Source of the DNA: Hyphomonadaceae bacterium BRH_c29
GTDB taxonomy: Bacteria; Pseudomonadota; Alphaproteobacteria; Caulobacterales; Hyphomonadaceae
Assembly: GCA_000961695.1 (NCBI GenBank)
Contig: LADW01000032.1
Coordinates: 1 to 64,000, forward strand
DNA length: 64,000 nt
Direction of reading: 5' to 3'
Shown here: piece by piece, positions 55,592 through 63,391 of the stretch
How the letters are laid out: every line of letters begins with the position of its first letter
Position numbering within the stretch: the first letter of the stretch is position 1
Translations under genes and position numbers: made by a program
The notes under the pieces: generated by a model
The model's database searches: none
Told to the model about the DNA's origin: nothing
The model's input: only the letters and a program-made list of their open reading frames with translations

Positions 55592-58021
55592 GTGGAAATC
55601 CTACGGAAGTGGGCCAGACTGAGAATCCTGTTGGCGATGGCATTCATTTGCTGCGCTGGCTTTGGGCTTTCTGCGTCTGCTGCCCCGGCAGACCCCGACA
55701 CGTCGTTTGATCACTTGTCGACCGGGTTCGCTCTGGAGGGGCGACACAAGGGGATCGCCTGCGAATCCTGCCACATCCGCGGTGAGTTCAAGGCGACGCC
55801 GACACAGTGCGCAGCTTGCCACGACAATGTTCGCAGCCCTGGCAAACCGATGGACCATATTCGGGTGACGGGTGAATGCGACCAGTGCCACTCCGTGTCT
55901 GGATGGACTGCGATTCGTTTTGACCATATGGCCGTTTCGGGTTCTTGCGCTTCCTGCCATAATGGCACCTTGGCAACCGGTAAGCCGGCAACCCACGTCC
56001 AGACGACCGCCACTTGCGACTCCTGCCACAATTCATCGACCTGGATGGCGGCGCGCTTCGACCATAGTTCGATTACGGGCTCCTGTGCCTCATGCCACAA
56101 TGGCTCCACGGCGACGGGCAAGCCCGCGACACATATTCCGACATCCGGCGCCTGTGATGACTGTCACGTCACGACGACCTGGACGAATGTTCGGTTTGAC
56201 CACAGCTCGGTCACTGGCACTTGCGCATCCTGTCACAACGGAACGAGCGCGACGGGGAAGCCGCCCACACACATTCCCGTAACAGGCGCCTGCGACGATT
56301 GCCACGTCACGACGACCTGGACGAATGTTCGGTTTGACCACAGCACGGTCACTGGCACTTGCGCTTCCTGCCACAACGGGACAAGCGCGACCGGCAAGCC
56401 TCCGGGACATATCGCCACCACCGGTGCGTGTGACGATTGCCACGTCACGACATCATGGACGAACGTTCGGTTTGACCATAATTCGGTGACCGGTTCTTGC
56501 GCTTCCTGTCACAACGGAACGAGTGCAACGGGCAAGCCTGCCGGCCACATTGCGACGAGCGGCGCCTGTGACGATTGTCACGTGACGACGTCGTGGACCA
56601 ATGTTCGCTTCGATCACAACTCTGTCACGGGTTCATGCGCATCCTGCCACAACGGAACGACTGCAACCGGAAAGCCTCCGGGACATATCGCGACCACCGG
56701 TGCCTGCGATGATTGTCACGTGACGACGTCGTGGACGAACGTTCGGTTTGACCACAATTCAGTGACCGGTTCATGCGCTTCCTGTCACAACGGAACGAGT
56801 GCAACGGGCAAGCCTGCCGGCCACATTGCGACGAGCGGTGCCTGTGACGATTGTCACGTGACGACGTCGTGGACCAATGTTCGCTTCGATCACAACTCTG
56901 TCACGGGTTCATGCGCATCCTGCCACAACGGAACGACTGCAACCGGAAAGCCTCCGGGACATATCGCGACCACCGGTGCCTGCGATGATTGTCACGTGAC
57001 GACGTCGTGGACGAACGTTCGGTTTGACCACAATTCGGTGACCGGTTCATGCGCTTCCTGTCACAACGGCACGAGCGCGACCGGAAAGCCTCCGGGCCAC
57101 ATCGCCACGACGGGCGCATGTGACGATTGCCACGTGACGACGTCGTGGACGAACGTTCGGTTTGACCACAATTCAGTGACCGGTTCATGCGCTTCCTGTC
57201 ACAACGGAACAAGCGCCACCGGCAAACCGCCAAACCACATCTCGACCAATGGTGCCTGTGATGACTGCCATGTCACGACCTCCTGGACGAATGTTCGCTT
57301 CGACCACAGTTCGGTAACTGGCTCTTGTGCATCCTGCCACAACGGCACTTCGGCAACCGGGAAACCCCCGACACATATTCCTTCGACCGCGACATGCGAT
57401 GATTGTCACCTGACAACGTCCTGGACCAATGTCCGGGTGGATCACAATGCTGTTCTTGGCACCTGCAATTCCTGCCACAATGGCACGACTGCGACCGGGA
57501 AGCCCGCGTTCCACATTTCCACGAACGGTCAGTGCGATGAGTGCCATACCACGCTCGCGTGGATCCCTGCGAACTTCAATCATGACAGCGTGACAGGATC
57601 TTGTGCCTCTTGCCATAACGGGACCAGCGCAACCGGCAAGCCGGCGACGCATTTCCAGACAACGCTTCAGTGCGACGAGTGTCACAACACGACGAGCTGG
57701 ACGACCATCCGGTTCACGCACAATAGCGGCGGATACCCCGGCGATCACCGCGCACGTCTGGACTGCGTTGATTGCCACAAGACCAATGCGCAGCAGGTGC
57801 CGTGGCCCAACCCGGCTTACGCGCCCGATTGTGCAGCATGCCACGCTGGCGATTTCCGCCCGGGCGAGCACAAGAAGGTCGATAGCCCACGGATCAACTA
57901 CACGGTGTCAGAGCTGCGGGATTGTACGGGTGCCTGCCACACTTACAGCGACTCAAGCATGACCCGGATTACGAACACACGAAATTCACATCACCGCGTG
58001 AGTAGCGGCAGCTTTGACTGA
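55592..58021 (+). CDS. About 32-haem repeat cytochrome c
   Basis: An 809-residue exported protein starting at GTG 55592 behind GAGGGAGGACG; signal peptide ends SAA/APA near residue 31. It has 31 CxxCH motifs plus one CxxxCH near the C-terminus (CTGACH, Cys778). Residues 119-716 consist of thirteen 46-residue repeats, each CASCHNG...TGKP..H...GACDDCHVTTSWTNVRFDHNSVTG, with two haem motifs and two spare His (GHIA, FDHN). The last 90 residues change pattern (HKTNAQQ, CAACHAGDF, GEHKK). A 234-base gap separates it from the 24-haem gene; the barrel gene follows after 18 bases. Confidence 0.93.
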   Translation: MEILRKWARLRILLAMAFICCAGFGLSASAAPADPDTSFDHLSTGFALEGRHKGIACESCHIRGEFKATPTQCAACHDNVRSPGKPMDHIRVTGECDQCHSVSGWTAIRFDHMAVSGSCASCHNGTLATGKPATHVQTTATCDSCHNSSTWMAARFDHSSITGSCASCHNGSTATGKPATHIPTSGACDDCHVTTTWTNVRFDHSSVTGTCASCHNGTSATGKPPTHIPVTGACDDCHVTTTWTNVRFDHSTVTGTCASCHNGTSATGKPPGHIATTGACDDCHVTTSWTNVRFDHNSVTGSCASCHNGTSATGKPAGHIATSGACDDCHVTTSWTNVRFDHNSVTGSCASCHNGTTATGKPPGHIATTGACDDCHVTTSWTNVRFDHNSVTGSCASCHNGTSATGKPAGHIATSGACDDCHVTTSWTNVRFDHNSVTGSCASCHNGTTATGKPPGHIATTGACDDCHVTTSWTNVRFDHNSVTGSCASCHNGTSATGKPPGHIATTGACDDCHVTTSWTNVRFDHNSVTGSCASCHNGTSATGKPPNHISTNGACDDCHVTTSWTNVRFDHSSVTGSCASCHNGTSATGKPPTHIPSTATCDDCHLTTSWTNVRVDHNAVLGTCNSCHNGTTATGKPAFHISTNGQCDECHTTLAWIPANFNHDSVTGSCASCHNGTSATGKPATHFQTTLQCDECHNTTSWTTIRFTHNSGGYPGDHRARLDCVDCHKTNAQQVPWPNPAYAPDCAACHAGDFRPGEHKKVDSPRINYTVSELRDCTGACHTYSDSSMTRITNTRNSHHRVSSGSFD
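55946..57739 (+). repeat. Thirteen tandem 138-bp coding repeats
   Basis: Each unit is exactly 138 bp (46 codons) beginning at the Cys codon of CASCH; the first starts at 55946 and the thirteenth at 57602. Units 5-6 (56498-56773) and 7-8 (56774-57049) differ at about two positions by eye, so a 276-bp pair has been duplicated or homogenised recently. Confidence 0.9.
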
Positions 58022-58039
58022 CATTGAAGGAAAGCGTCC

Positions 58040-60601
58040 ATGACTGGTCCCAAGGCACCCAAACGTGCAGCCCGCATTGCGCTGCTCTCATCCGTGGCGA
58101 TTGCCGGGGCAAATATTGGTCAAAGTGCTTATGCGCAGGTCATTCAGGATCGGTTCCTGTCCCGGGTGCAGGCAACGGAGCAGGGTGACTGCGCAACAAT
58201 CACCGTCGAATTCAACGTGCCTGTTCAGTACCAGTCGCACTTTCCGGAAACAGGTGGTCGTGACCTCCGGATATCCGTTCAGCCCCTGAACTTTAACCGG
58301 TTCGGTCAGGGCGCTGGGGGAAGCTCAGAAAGTGCAAGGCCGCCGACCAGCAAAGTCGCAGGCATCCAGCAGATTACCTATGATGTACTGGATCCTGCCG
58401 GGCCGACACTGACGCTTCAGTTCGGGCATGAAGTGAGTTGGACGGTTGCGTCAGACAATGACGTCTCGCGGATCATCATTCAGGTGTCCTCTGCGGGGAC
58501 AAACGGATGCGAAGCCGGCGTGGCGGGGGATCAGTCGCAGAACCAGATCGCACTCGCGAAGTCGGTGCTGGCAGTCACGCAGGTCGTTCCCGAAGCACTG
58601 GACCCGAATGGCTACTACGCCATCAACCTGGCTTCGACACGGGGCGACAAGCTGGACCCGGCCGAGATCAAACAGGTGCCGGCATTCTCCGATCATGTCG
58701 GATACACTTATGTGGCAGAAGAGAACGGCGCCACTTGGGCACGTCTCAGGCTCGGCACCTTTGCCACGCGCAGTGATGCAGAAGCCGCGCTGGCTGGGTT
58801 GGCTACAGATTACCCGGATGCATGGATCGTGCGACTGGACCGCCGGGAGAGGGACTATGTCTACCGCGCGTGGACGGCTGCGCGTGCTGTCCTGAGCGGA
58901 GGTGGCGCTGCCACAACGACGCACTTGCCGGTTCGTCCCGAAGCTGAAGCCATGCTGGTGGATGCCAGAGCAAAGTTTGCGGAAGAGAATTATCCGGAAG
59001 TGGTGCGGCTCACCAATTCGATCCTTCAGATGCCGGAAAATGCCGCATCTCCAGCCGCTCAGGAATTGCTCGGGATTGCACGGGAAAAGGCTGGCCAGCT
59101 TGCCCACGCCAAAGCCGAGTATGAGACCTTCCTGCAGAAATATCCGAATGATCCGGCTGCGCCGCGCGTGCGCCAGCGTTTGTCCGTCCTAGTGACAGGC
59201 GAAGAAGCGCCGGGGACGCTGACGGCATCGGGTGAGACGGAAAGTGAAAAAACAAAGATCCATGCCGACGCGACAGGAAGTCTGTCGGCGCTCTATCAGC
59301 GTGATGAGTCGGGCTACCGGTTCCAGGACTCGCCGATTGTAGGTGGGCCTGATGTCAATCCTGATCCGATCGAGACCAATCAGGTCAACCTCAATGAAAT
59401 GTTGTATGGTGCAGACCTGAACCTGTCCCTGGGCACGGACCGGAACGAGGCCATCCTTCGTTTCTCCGGTCTCTATCGCGATGACTTTACGTCAGTGAAC
59501 CCGAGGGATGAGTCATCGATCAGTTCACTATATCTGGATGTTTCCGACAGGAAGCTGGATGCCTCCATGCGTCTCGGTCGGCAGACCCGGAACACGGGCG
59601 GCGTTTTCGGTCGTTTCGATGGTGGGTATGCCGGGATGCAGGTGACGGACCGGATCAAGGTGAACGGCGTTGCCGGATTCCCGGTCCAGTCGTCGCGTGA
59701 TATGAGCGTCAAAACGGACCGCAAGTTCTTCGCGACGAGCATCGACTATTCCGTCATCCCGGACGTGCTGGACACGACGGTCTATGTTCTGGATCAGACC
59801 TATGGCGATCTCAAAGATCGTCAGGCTGCGGGCTTCGAGTTCCGGTATTTCCAGGACAATAGAACGGCCTATGGCGTATTCGATTACGATACGCATTTCG
59901 GCCAGATGAACCTCGCCTTGCTGAACGGGACGCTCAAGTTCAAGGATGATTCCAGTGTGACTGTCGCGTTCGACTATCGCCGGTCACCCTTCCTGACGAC
60001 ACAGAACGCCATCTTCGGACAATTGGTGACTGATCCAAATGATCTTTTGACCACGTATACGGAAGATGAAGTCTACCAGCTCGCGGAGGACCGTACCGCG
60101 TATTCACGCTCTGCCTATGTGAGTGTCGCCAAGCCGCTGACGAAAAAGTTGCAGCTGAATTTCGATGTCATCGCGTCCAACGTCTCCAGCACCAAGGCAT
60201 CGGCGGGCGTGGAAGCACAGCCGCCGACAGGGACAGAGGTATACTATTCGACCCAGCTCGTTGCGTCAGACCTTTTCAAAGAGGGGTCCATTGCCATCTT
60301 TGGTCTTCGCTACGCCAATCTGGCAACCTCGACACAGACGTCCTATCAGTTCAATGGAAGGCTGCCCGTGACGCGCTCGCTTCGTATCAGTCCGCGGTTG
60401 CGCATTGATGACCGGAAAAGCTCTGACGGCACGTTCTCGCGCACATCAGGGCGCGGATCGGTCGCCGCCACCTGGAGCCCGAAGCGCATGCTGCAATTCG
60501 AATTCGAAGGTGGCGGTGTCTTCTCTGACGGATCCAATACGTTTGGAACGAGCCAGGAGCAGGGCTATTTCCTGAGTTTCGGCATTCGTAAAGACTTCTG
60601 A
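58040..60601 (+). CDS. Outer-membrane barrel with SPOR and TPR domains (cytochrome partner)
   Basis: An 853-residue exported protein, signal peptide ending AYA-Q. An SPOR-like segment (about 190-265) has YYAINLASTRG, YTYVAEENGATWARLRLGTF and WIVRL. A TPR-like stretch (about 300-385) has YPEVVRLTNSIL and GQLAHAKAEYETFLQKYP. The C-terminal half (about 410-853) is rich in amphipathic beta strands, ending LSFGIRKDF with a terminal Phe as in outer-membrane barrels. It follows the 32-haem gene by 18 bases. A role as the outer-membrane sleeve for the cytochrome, like MtrB in porin-cytochrome complexes, is inferred from context; sequence similarity to MtrB is not evident. Confidence 0.75.
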   Translation: MTGPKAPKRAARIALLSSVAIAGANIGQSAYAQVIQDRFLSRVQATEQGDCATITVEFNVPVQYQSHFPETGGRDLRISVQPLNFNRFGQGAGGSSESARPPTSKVAGIQQITYDVLDPAGPTLTLQFGHEVSWTVASDNDVSRIIIQVSSAGTNGCEAGVAGDQSQNQIALAKSVLAVTQVVPEALDPNGYYAINLASTRGDKLDPAEIKQVPAFSDHVGYTYVAEENGATWARLRLGTFATRSDAEAALAGLATDYPDAWIVRLDRRERDYVYRAWTAARAVLSGGGAATTTHLPVRPEAEAMLVDARAKFAEENYPEVVRLTNSILQMPENAASPAAQELLGIAREKAGQLAHAKAEYETFLQKYPNDPAAPRVRQRLSVLVTGEEAPGTLTASGETESEKTKIHADATGSLSALYQRDESGYRFQDSPIVGGPDVNPDPIETNQVNLNEMLYGADLNLSLGTDRNEAILRFSGLYRDDFTSVNPRDESSISSLYLDVSDRKLDASMRLGRQTRNTGGVFGRFDGGYAGMQVTDRIKVNGVAGFPVQSSRDMSVKTDRKFFATSIDYSVIPDVLDTTVYVLDQTYGDLKDRQAAGFEFRYFQDNRTAYGVFDYDTHFGQMNLALLNGTLKFKDDSSVTVAFDYRRSPFLTTQNAIFGQLVTDPNDLLTTYTEDEVYQLAEDRTAYSRSAYVSVAKPLTKKLQLNFDVIASNVSSTKASAGVEAQPPTGTEVYYSTQLVASDLFKEGSIAIFGLRYANLATSTQTSYQFNGRLPVTRSLRISPRLRIDDRKSSDGTFSRTSGRGSVAATWSPKRMLQFEFEGGGVFSDGSNTFGTSQEQGYFLSFGIRKDF

Positions 60602-60634
60602 GGCCTGGGGCGTCCGGGGCTCTGCGCCATTCCT

Positions 60635-60645
60635 CGGATTTATCT
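60635..60645 (+). promoter_or_regulatory. CGGATTTATCT element 1
   Basis: CGGATTTATCT stands 80 bases upstream of the lipoprotein gene at 60726. An identical 11-mer precedes the sigma gene at 61821, and CGGATTT recurs at 61193 and 63285. Candidate shared promoter element. Confidence 0.35.
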
Positions 60646-60725
60646 TCCCGTCGCATTCAGTTTGGCGGAGTGATCTGAAAAATTCCGTTTCTTCTGATGG
60701 ATGCCCATCAAAGGAAACGAAGATC

Positions 60726-61169
60726 ATGAAACCTGCAAACTCCGTCAGCCTGGTCGTCGCAGCTCTGTCCGCGTGTGCGATAGGCCTTTCGGCATGCGGA
60801 CCTCCCGCCTCGCCAACACCCGGACAGGGCGCATCATCGCCAGCGCACACGGAAAGCGGCGGCGAGACGATCGGGCCAGACTATCTCGCCGGGCCCTGGT
60901 GCCATCTGTACACGAAGGCTGGCGACGATCGCGAGGAAGAGAACCGGAATTATATCTTCAGTGAAGATGGCACGTTTGCCTATCAGGTCAGCGAATACAA
61001 TCCGGAGATCGGCGGCAAAGGCACCTATATGATCAATGGGGAACATATCTCCATTTCACCCGTGTTTTCGGCCTTCAAGCTGAAAGTGCTGGAAGTGCAG
61101 CCGGACGATCTGGTGCTCGATGTGGGTTTTGGCGCTGAGATCCATTTCGTACGCGGTGCCTGCGAGTAA
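60726..61169 (+). CDS. Small lipoprotein of unknown function
   Basis: A 147-residue protein with a lipoprotein signal (VVAALSACAIGLSACGP; lipobox LSAC) and a Pro/Ser-rich linker. The C-terminal domain contains LAGPWCHLYTKAGDDREEEN, YIFSEDGTFAYQVSEYNPEIGGKGTY and LVLDVGFGAEIHF. The pattern of a Trp-Cys near the start and a GTY strand suggests a lipocalin-like small barrel, but I do not recognise a named family. It is in the block with the sigma factor and kinase. Confidence 0.7.
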   Translation: MKPANSVSLVVAALSACAIGLSACGPPASPTPGQGASSPAHTESGGETIGPDYLAGPWCHLYTKAGDDREEENRNYIFSEDGTFAYQVSEYNPEIGGKGTYMINGEHISISPVFSAFKLKVLEVQPDDLVLDVGFGAEIHFVRGACE

Positions 61170-61192
61170 GCAGGAGGCCGGGCAGTGGTTGG

Positions 61193-61199
61193 CGGATTT
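61193..61199 (+). promoter_or_regulatory. CGGATTT element 2
   Basis: CGGATTT 58 bases upstream of the gene at 61258, within TTGGCGGATTTCGCC. Same motif as at 60635, 61764 and 63285. Confidence 0.25.
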
Positions 61200-61257
61200 C
61201 GCCGAGCGATTGCGTTGACTCTGGTAGCCGAAAAATATGCTCACAAAGGATGAATGA

Positions 61258-61728
61258 ATGACCTACCGTCCCGGATTCAGATCAGCTGTGTCGACCATAC
61301 TCCTGCTCGCTGCCAGCGCGGGCTGCGCTCCCGGAGCGAGCATTGCTCAGGAAGTGCCTGCCGGCGCGTCGACGACCTCCGATGCTGGCGCGGAAGTGTA
61401 CCTGCCGGAAGGGTTCCCGGAGACTTTCAGGTTTCCAGCAGGCAGCGTTCTCCTCAGCGCGAGTGGTGGAATGCCGCCTGAATATGCCAGCCGCAGCTAT
61501 CTCGTAGAAGTGAAAGCCGACGTGACGAAAGCTGAAGCGGCCGAGTTCTTCCGCACCATGCTGGAGAAAGACAGGTTCGAAATCGTCAGCGAAGAAGAAG
61601 GCAATGCAACGGTGATTCGCTTCGACACCTACGGACTTGATGAGGGCAGCGTCATGATCGTGGACGGGTATGATGACGGCACGTCCATCTTCACAGTCTC
61701 CATGATTATGGACCCGGAGCCGGAATAG
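61258..61728 (+). CDS. Small lipoprotein of unknown function
   Basis: A 156-residue exported protein with a lipoprotein-type signal (LLLAASAGC). The mature part begins with an Ala/Ser linker, then EVYLPEGFPETFRFPAGSVLL, SRSYLVEVKADVTKAEAAEFFRTML and NATVIRFDTYGLDEGSVMIVDGYDDGTSIFTVSMIM. The two-strand-helix-two-strand pattern suggests a small alpha/beta domain. No family is recognised. It sits between the other lipoprotein and the sigma gene, all on the plus strand. Confidence 0.7.
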   Translation: MTYRPGFRSAVSTILLLAASAGCAPGASIAQEVPAGASTTSDAGAEVYLPEGFPETFRFPAGSVLLSASGGMPPEYASRSYLVEVKADVTKAEAAEFFRTMLEKDRFEIVSEEEGNATVIRFDTYGLDEGSVMIVDGYDDGTSIFTVSMIMDPEPE

Positions 61729-61763
61729 AAACGCGCCGCGCCTGTTGCATTTGCAATGGATCG

Positions 61764-61774
61764 CGGATTTATCT
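61764..61774 (+). promoter_or_regulatory. CGGATTTATCT element 3
   Basis: Identical 11-mer to that at 60635, 46 bases upstream of the sigma factor gene, consistent with autoregulation by the ECF factor or with a shared regulator. Confidence 0.35.
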
Positions 61775-61820
61775 AACCCCAGATACCTCGCCGGATTGGG
61801 TTTCGGCACATGTTTGGGGA

Positions 61821-62393
61821 ATGGCGTTCTTGGCAGAAGTCACCGGCAACGAGCACGCGGAAGGTTCCGGCGAACGAACGCTGGGCCTGTCCGATGAGCT
61901 GCTGGCCGAGACCTATGACCTGTTGCGCCGCATGGCTTCTCGCCAGCTCTCTGGCAAACGCCGCAGTGCGACGCTCAATACGACGCTGATCGTACATGAA
62001 GCCTGGCTGAAGCTGTCTCACAATGATGAGCGGCGTTTCAACGACAGGGACCACTATCTCGCCACCGCGTCGCAAGCCATGCGTCAGGTTCTGGTCGATC
62101 ACGCGCGCAGGAAACTTGCGGAGAAGCGCGGGGCTGGCGCGGAACATGTCGATATCGACGAATATCCCGTTGCCGCCGGTCAGGCGGAGCGCCAGCTGCT
62201 CGATCTGGACGCCGCCCTTCAGGACCTCGCCAAGCGCGATCCGGACCTGGAGCAGATTGTCGAATGCCGCTTCTTCGCCGGATTGACCGTCAGTGAAACG
62301 GCACGGGTGCTTGGCCGGTCTGTGAGGACCGTAGAGCGTGACTGGGCGCGCGCGCGGACTTACCTGGCCGAATACCTGGCCCCCGACGCCTGA
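61821..62393 (+). CDS. ECF sigma factor, kinase-associated TIGR02999 type
   Basis: A 190-residue sigma factor: LSDELLAETYDLLRRMASRQLSG, TLNTTLIVHEAWLKLSHNDERRFNDRDHYLATASQAMRQVLVDHARRKLAEKRG and region 4 LAKRDPDLEQIVECRFFAGLTVSETARVLGRSVRTVERDWARARTYLAEYL. The LNTTLIVHEAWLKL and FxxRDHFxAxAxxAMRxxLVDxAR patterns are those of the ECF group that usually lies beside Ser/Thr kinases; a kinase gene indeed starts at 63392. ATG 61821 follows a GTTTGGGG stretch. Confidence 0.9.
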   Translation: MAFLAEVTGNEHAEGSGERTLGLSDELLAETYDLLRRMASRQLSGKRRSATLNTTLIVHEAWLKLSHNDERRFNDRDHYLATASQAMRQVLVDHARRKLAEKRGAGAEHVDIDEYPVAAGQAERQLLDLDAALQDLAKRDPDLEQIVECRFFAGLTVSETARVLGRSVRTVERDWARARTYLAEYLAPDA

Positions 62394-62420
62394 GCGCGCC
62401 GGGGACAGCAGCGGCGACGT

Positions 62421-63194
62421 TCACCATTTGAATATTTTGCGAACCAGTTTGCCAGCTTCCTGATTGGCCTTGTTGCGGACCTGCTGATCCGCTTCGCGGG
62501 CAGCCGCTTCTGCTGCCTGGTTGGCAACGTCACCGGTATAGTCGGTGACCGATCCGAAGATGCCGGTTTGCATGCCGTCCATCGACATGACCTGATAGCC
62601 TTCTGGAACTTCAAACAGCGCATCAGGTTGATCCGAGATTTTCAGACCGATCAGGTCGATGCTGACATTCTGTTCCGGTTCAGCCGGCGTTGTCAGCTTC
62701 ATGCGCATGCGAACAGCGATTTTTTCCGGCGTGGTCCAGAAATCGCCGTTTGTCACAGCCCCACCGGATGAGCTTGCCTTGATGAAGTAGTGATCCGTCC
62801 TCAGGCCATTCACGGTTTCTTCTCCGATGAAACGTTTTTCAAGGACTGTGGTTTCCTCATCAAAGTCTGCCAGCGGGGATCTGGCCCTGTCATTACCGTA
62901 TGGAATGGCCATGGCGACGCCTTGCTGCGGGGAGAGCGAGTAGAGCATCTTCTGATCGTCGCGCCAGATCTGGATCACTTGTTGACCTTGCATGGTCATT
63001 TCAGACCGGTTCTTGCCAAGTTTGGAGTGAATTTCCTGAATGAGGCTCATTTCGTTCGTTATGAGGGTGCGTTGAGCTTCATACGATACTGTGGGTGGCC
63101 CGAGGACGGCAATCTCCTGTGCCGAGACGGATGAGAGCGCGGGGAAAAGGGTGAGACTCGCGCAGACGAGCAGGGGTTTCAGGGACAGTTTCAT
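62421..63194 (-). CDS. Secreted protein, DUF4412/LolA-like
   Basis: A 257-residue protein. ATG 63194 with GGAGGCG upstream gives a signal peptide ending VSA-Q. The mature part holds strands such as KNRSEMTMQGQQVIQIWRDD, KMLYSLSPQQGVAMAIPYG, VNGLRTDHYFIKASSSGG and TTPEKIAVRMRMKLT, a pattern seen in proteins that track a precursor-like beta sheet (DUF4412 or LolA-like fold). The C-terminal 50 residues are Ala/Glu/Arg helical and end VRKIFKW. The function is unknown. It converges on the sigma gene and diverges from the kinase. Confidence 0.7.
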   Translation of the reverse strand: MKLSLKPLLVCASLTLFPALSSVSAQEIAVLGPPTVSYEAQRTLITNEMSLIQEIHSKLGKNRSEMTMQGQQVIQIWRDDQKMLYSLSPQQGVAMAIPYGNDRARSPLADFDEETTVLEKRFIGEETVNGLRTDHYFIKASSSGGAVTNGDFWTTPEKIAVRMRMKLTTPAEPEQNVSIDLIGLKISDQPDALFEVPEGYQVMSMDGMQTGIFGSVTDYTGDVANQAAEAAAREADQQVRNKANQEAGKLVRKIFKW

Positions 63195-63284
63195 GACGCC
63201 TCCTTTTTTGGTGCATGTCGGTCCACTTCCTCTCACGCAAAACAGCGCAGGACTCCGACATGCAGCGGGCAAAATATCCAATGG

Positions 63285-63291
63285 CGGATTT
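63285..63291 (+). promoter_or_regulatory. CGGATTT element 4
   Basis: CGGATTT in ATGGCGGATTTCAGCG, 100 bases upstream of the kinase start. Fourth occurrence in an intergenic position of this block. Confidence 0.25.
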
Positions 63292-63391
63292 CAGCGTGTC
63301 GGTGCGTTGTGTTTGGCAAATGAGTGTCGCAAGCTGCATCCGTCCGGCGGATGTGGCGTAAAGCGCCAGCCGAAGCATAGAAGGAACAGGC

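Noticed and set aside
55946-57739. Regular direct repeats resembling a CRISPR array
   Set aside because: The units are 138 bp, all in one reading frame, and encode haem motifs; there are no unique spacers or cas genes.
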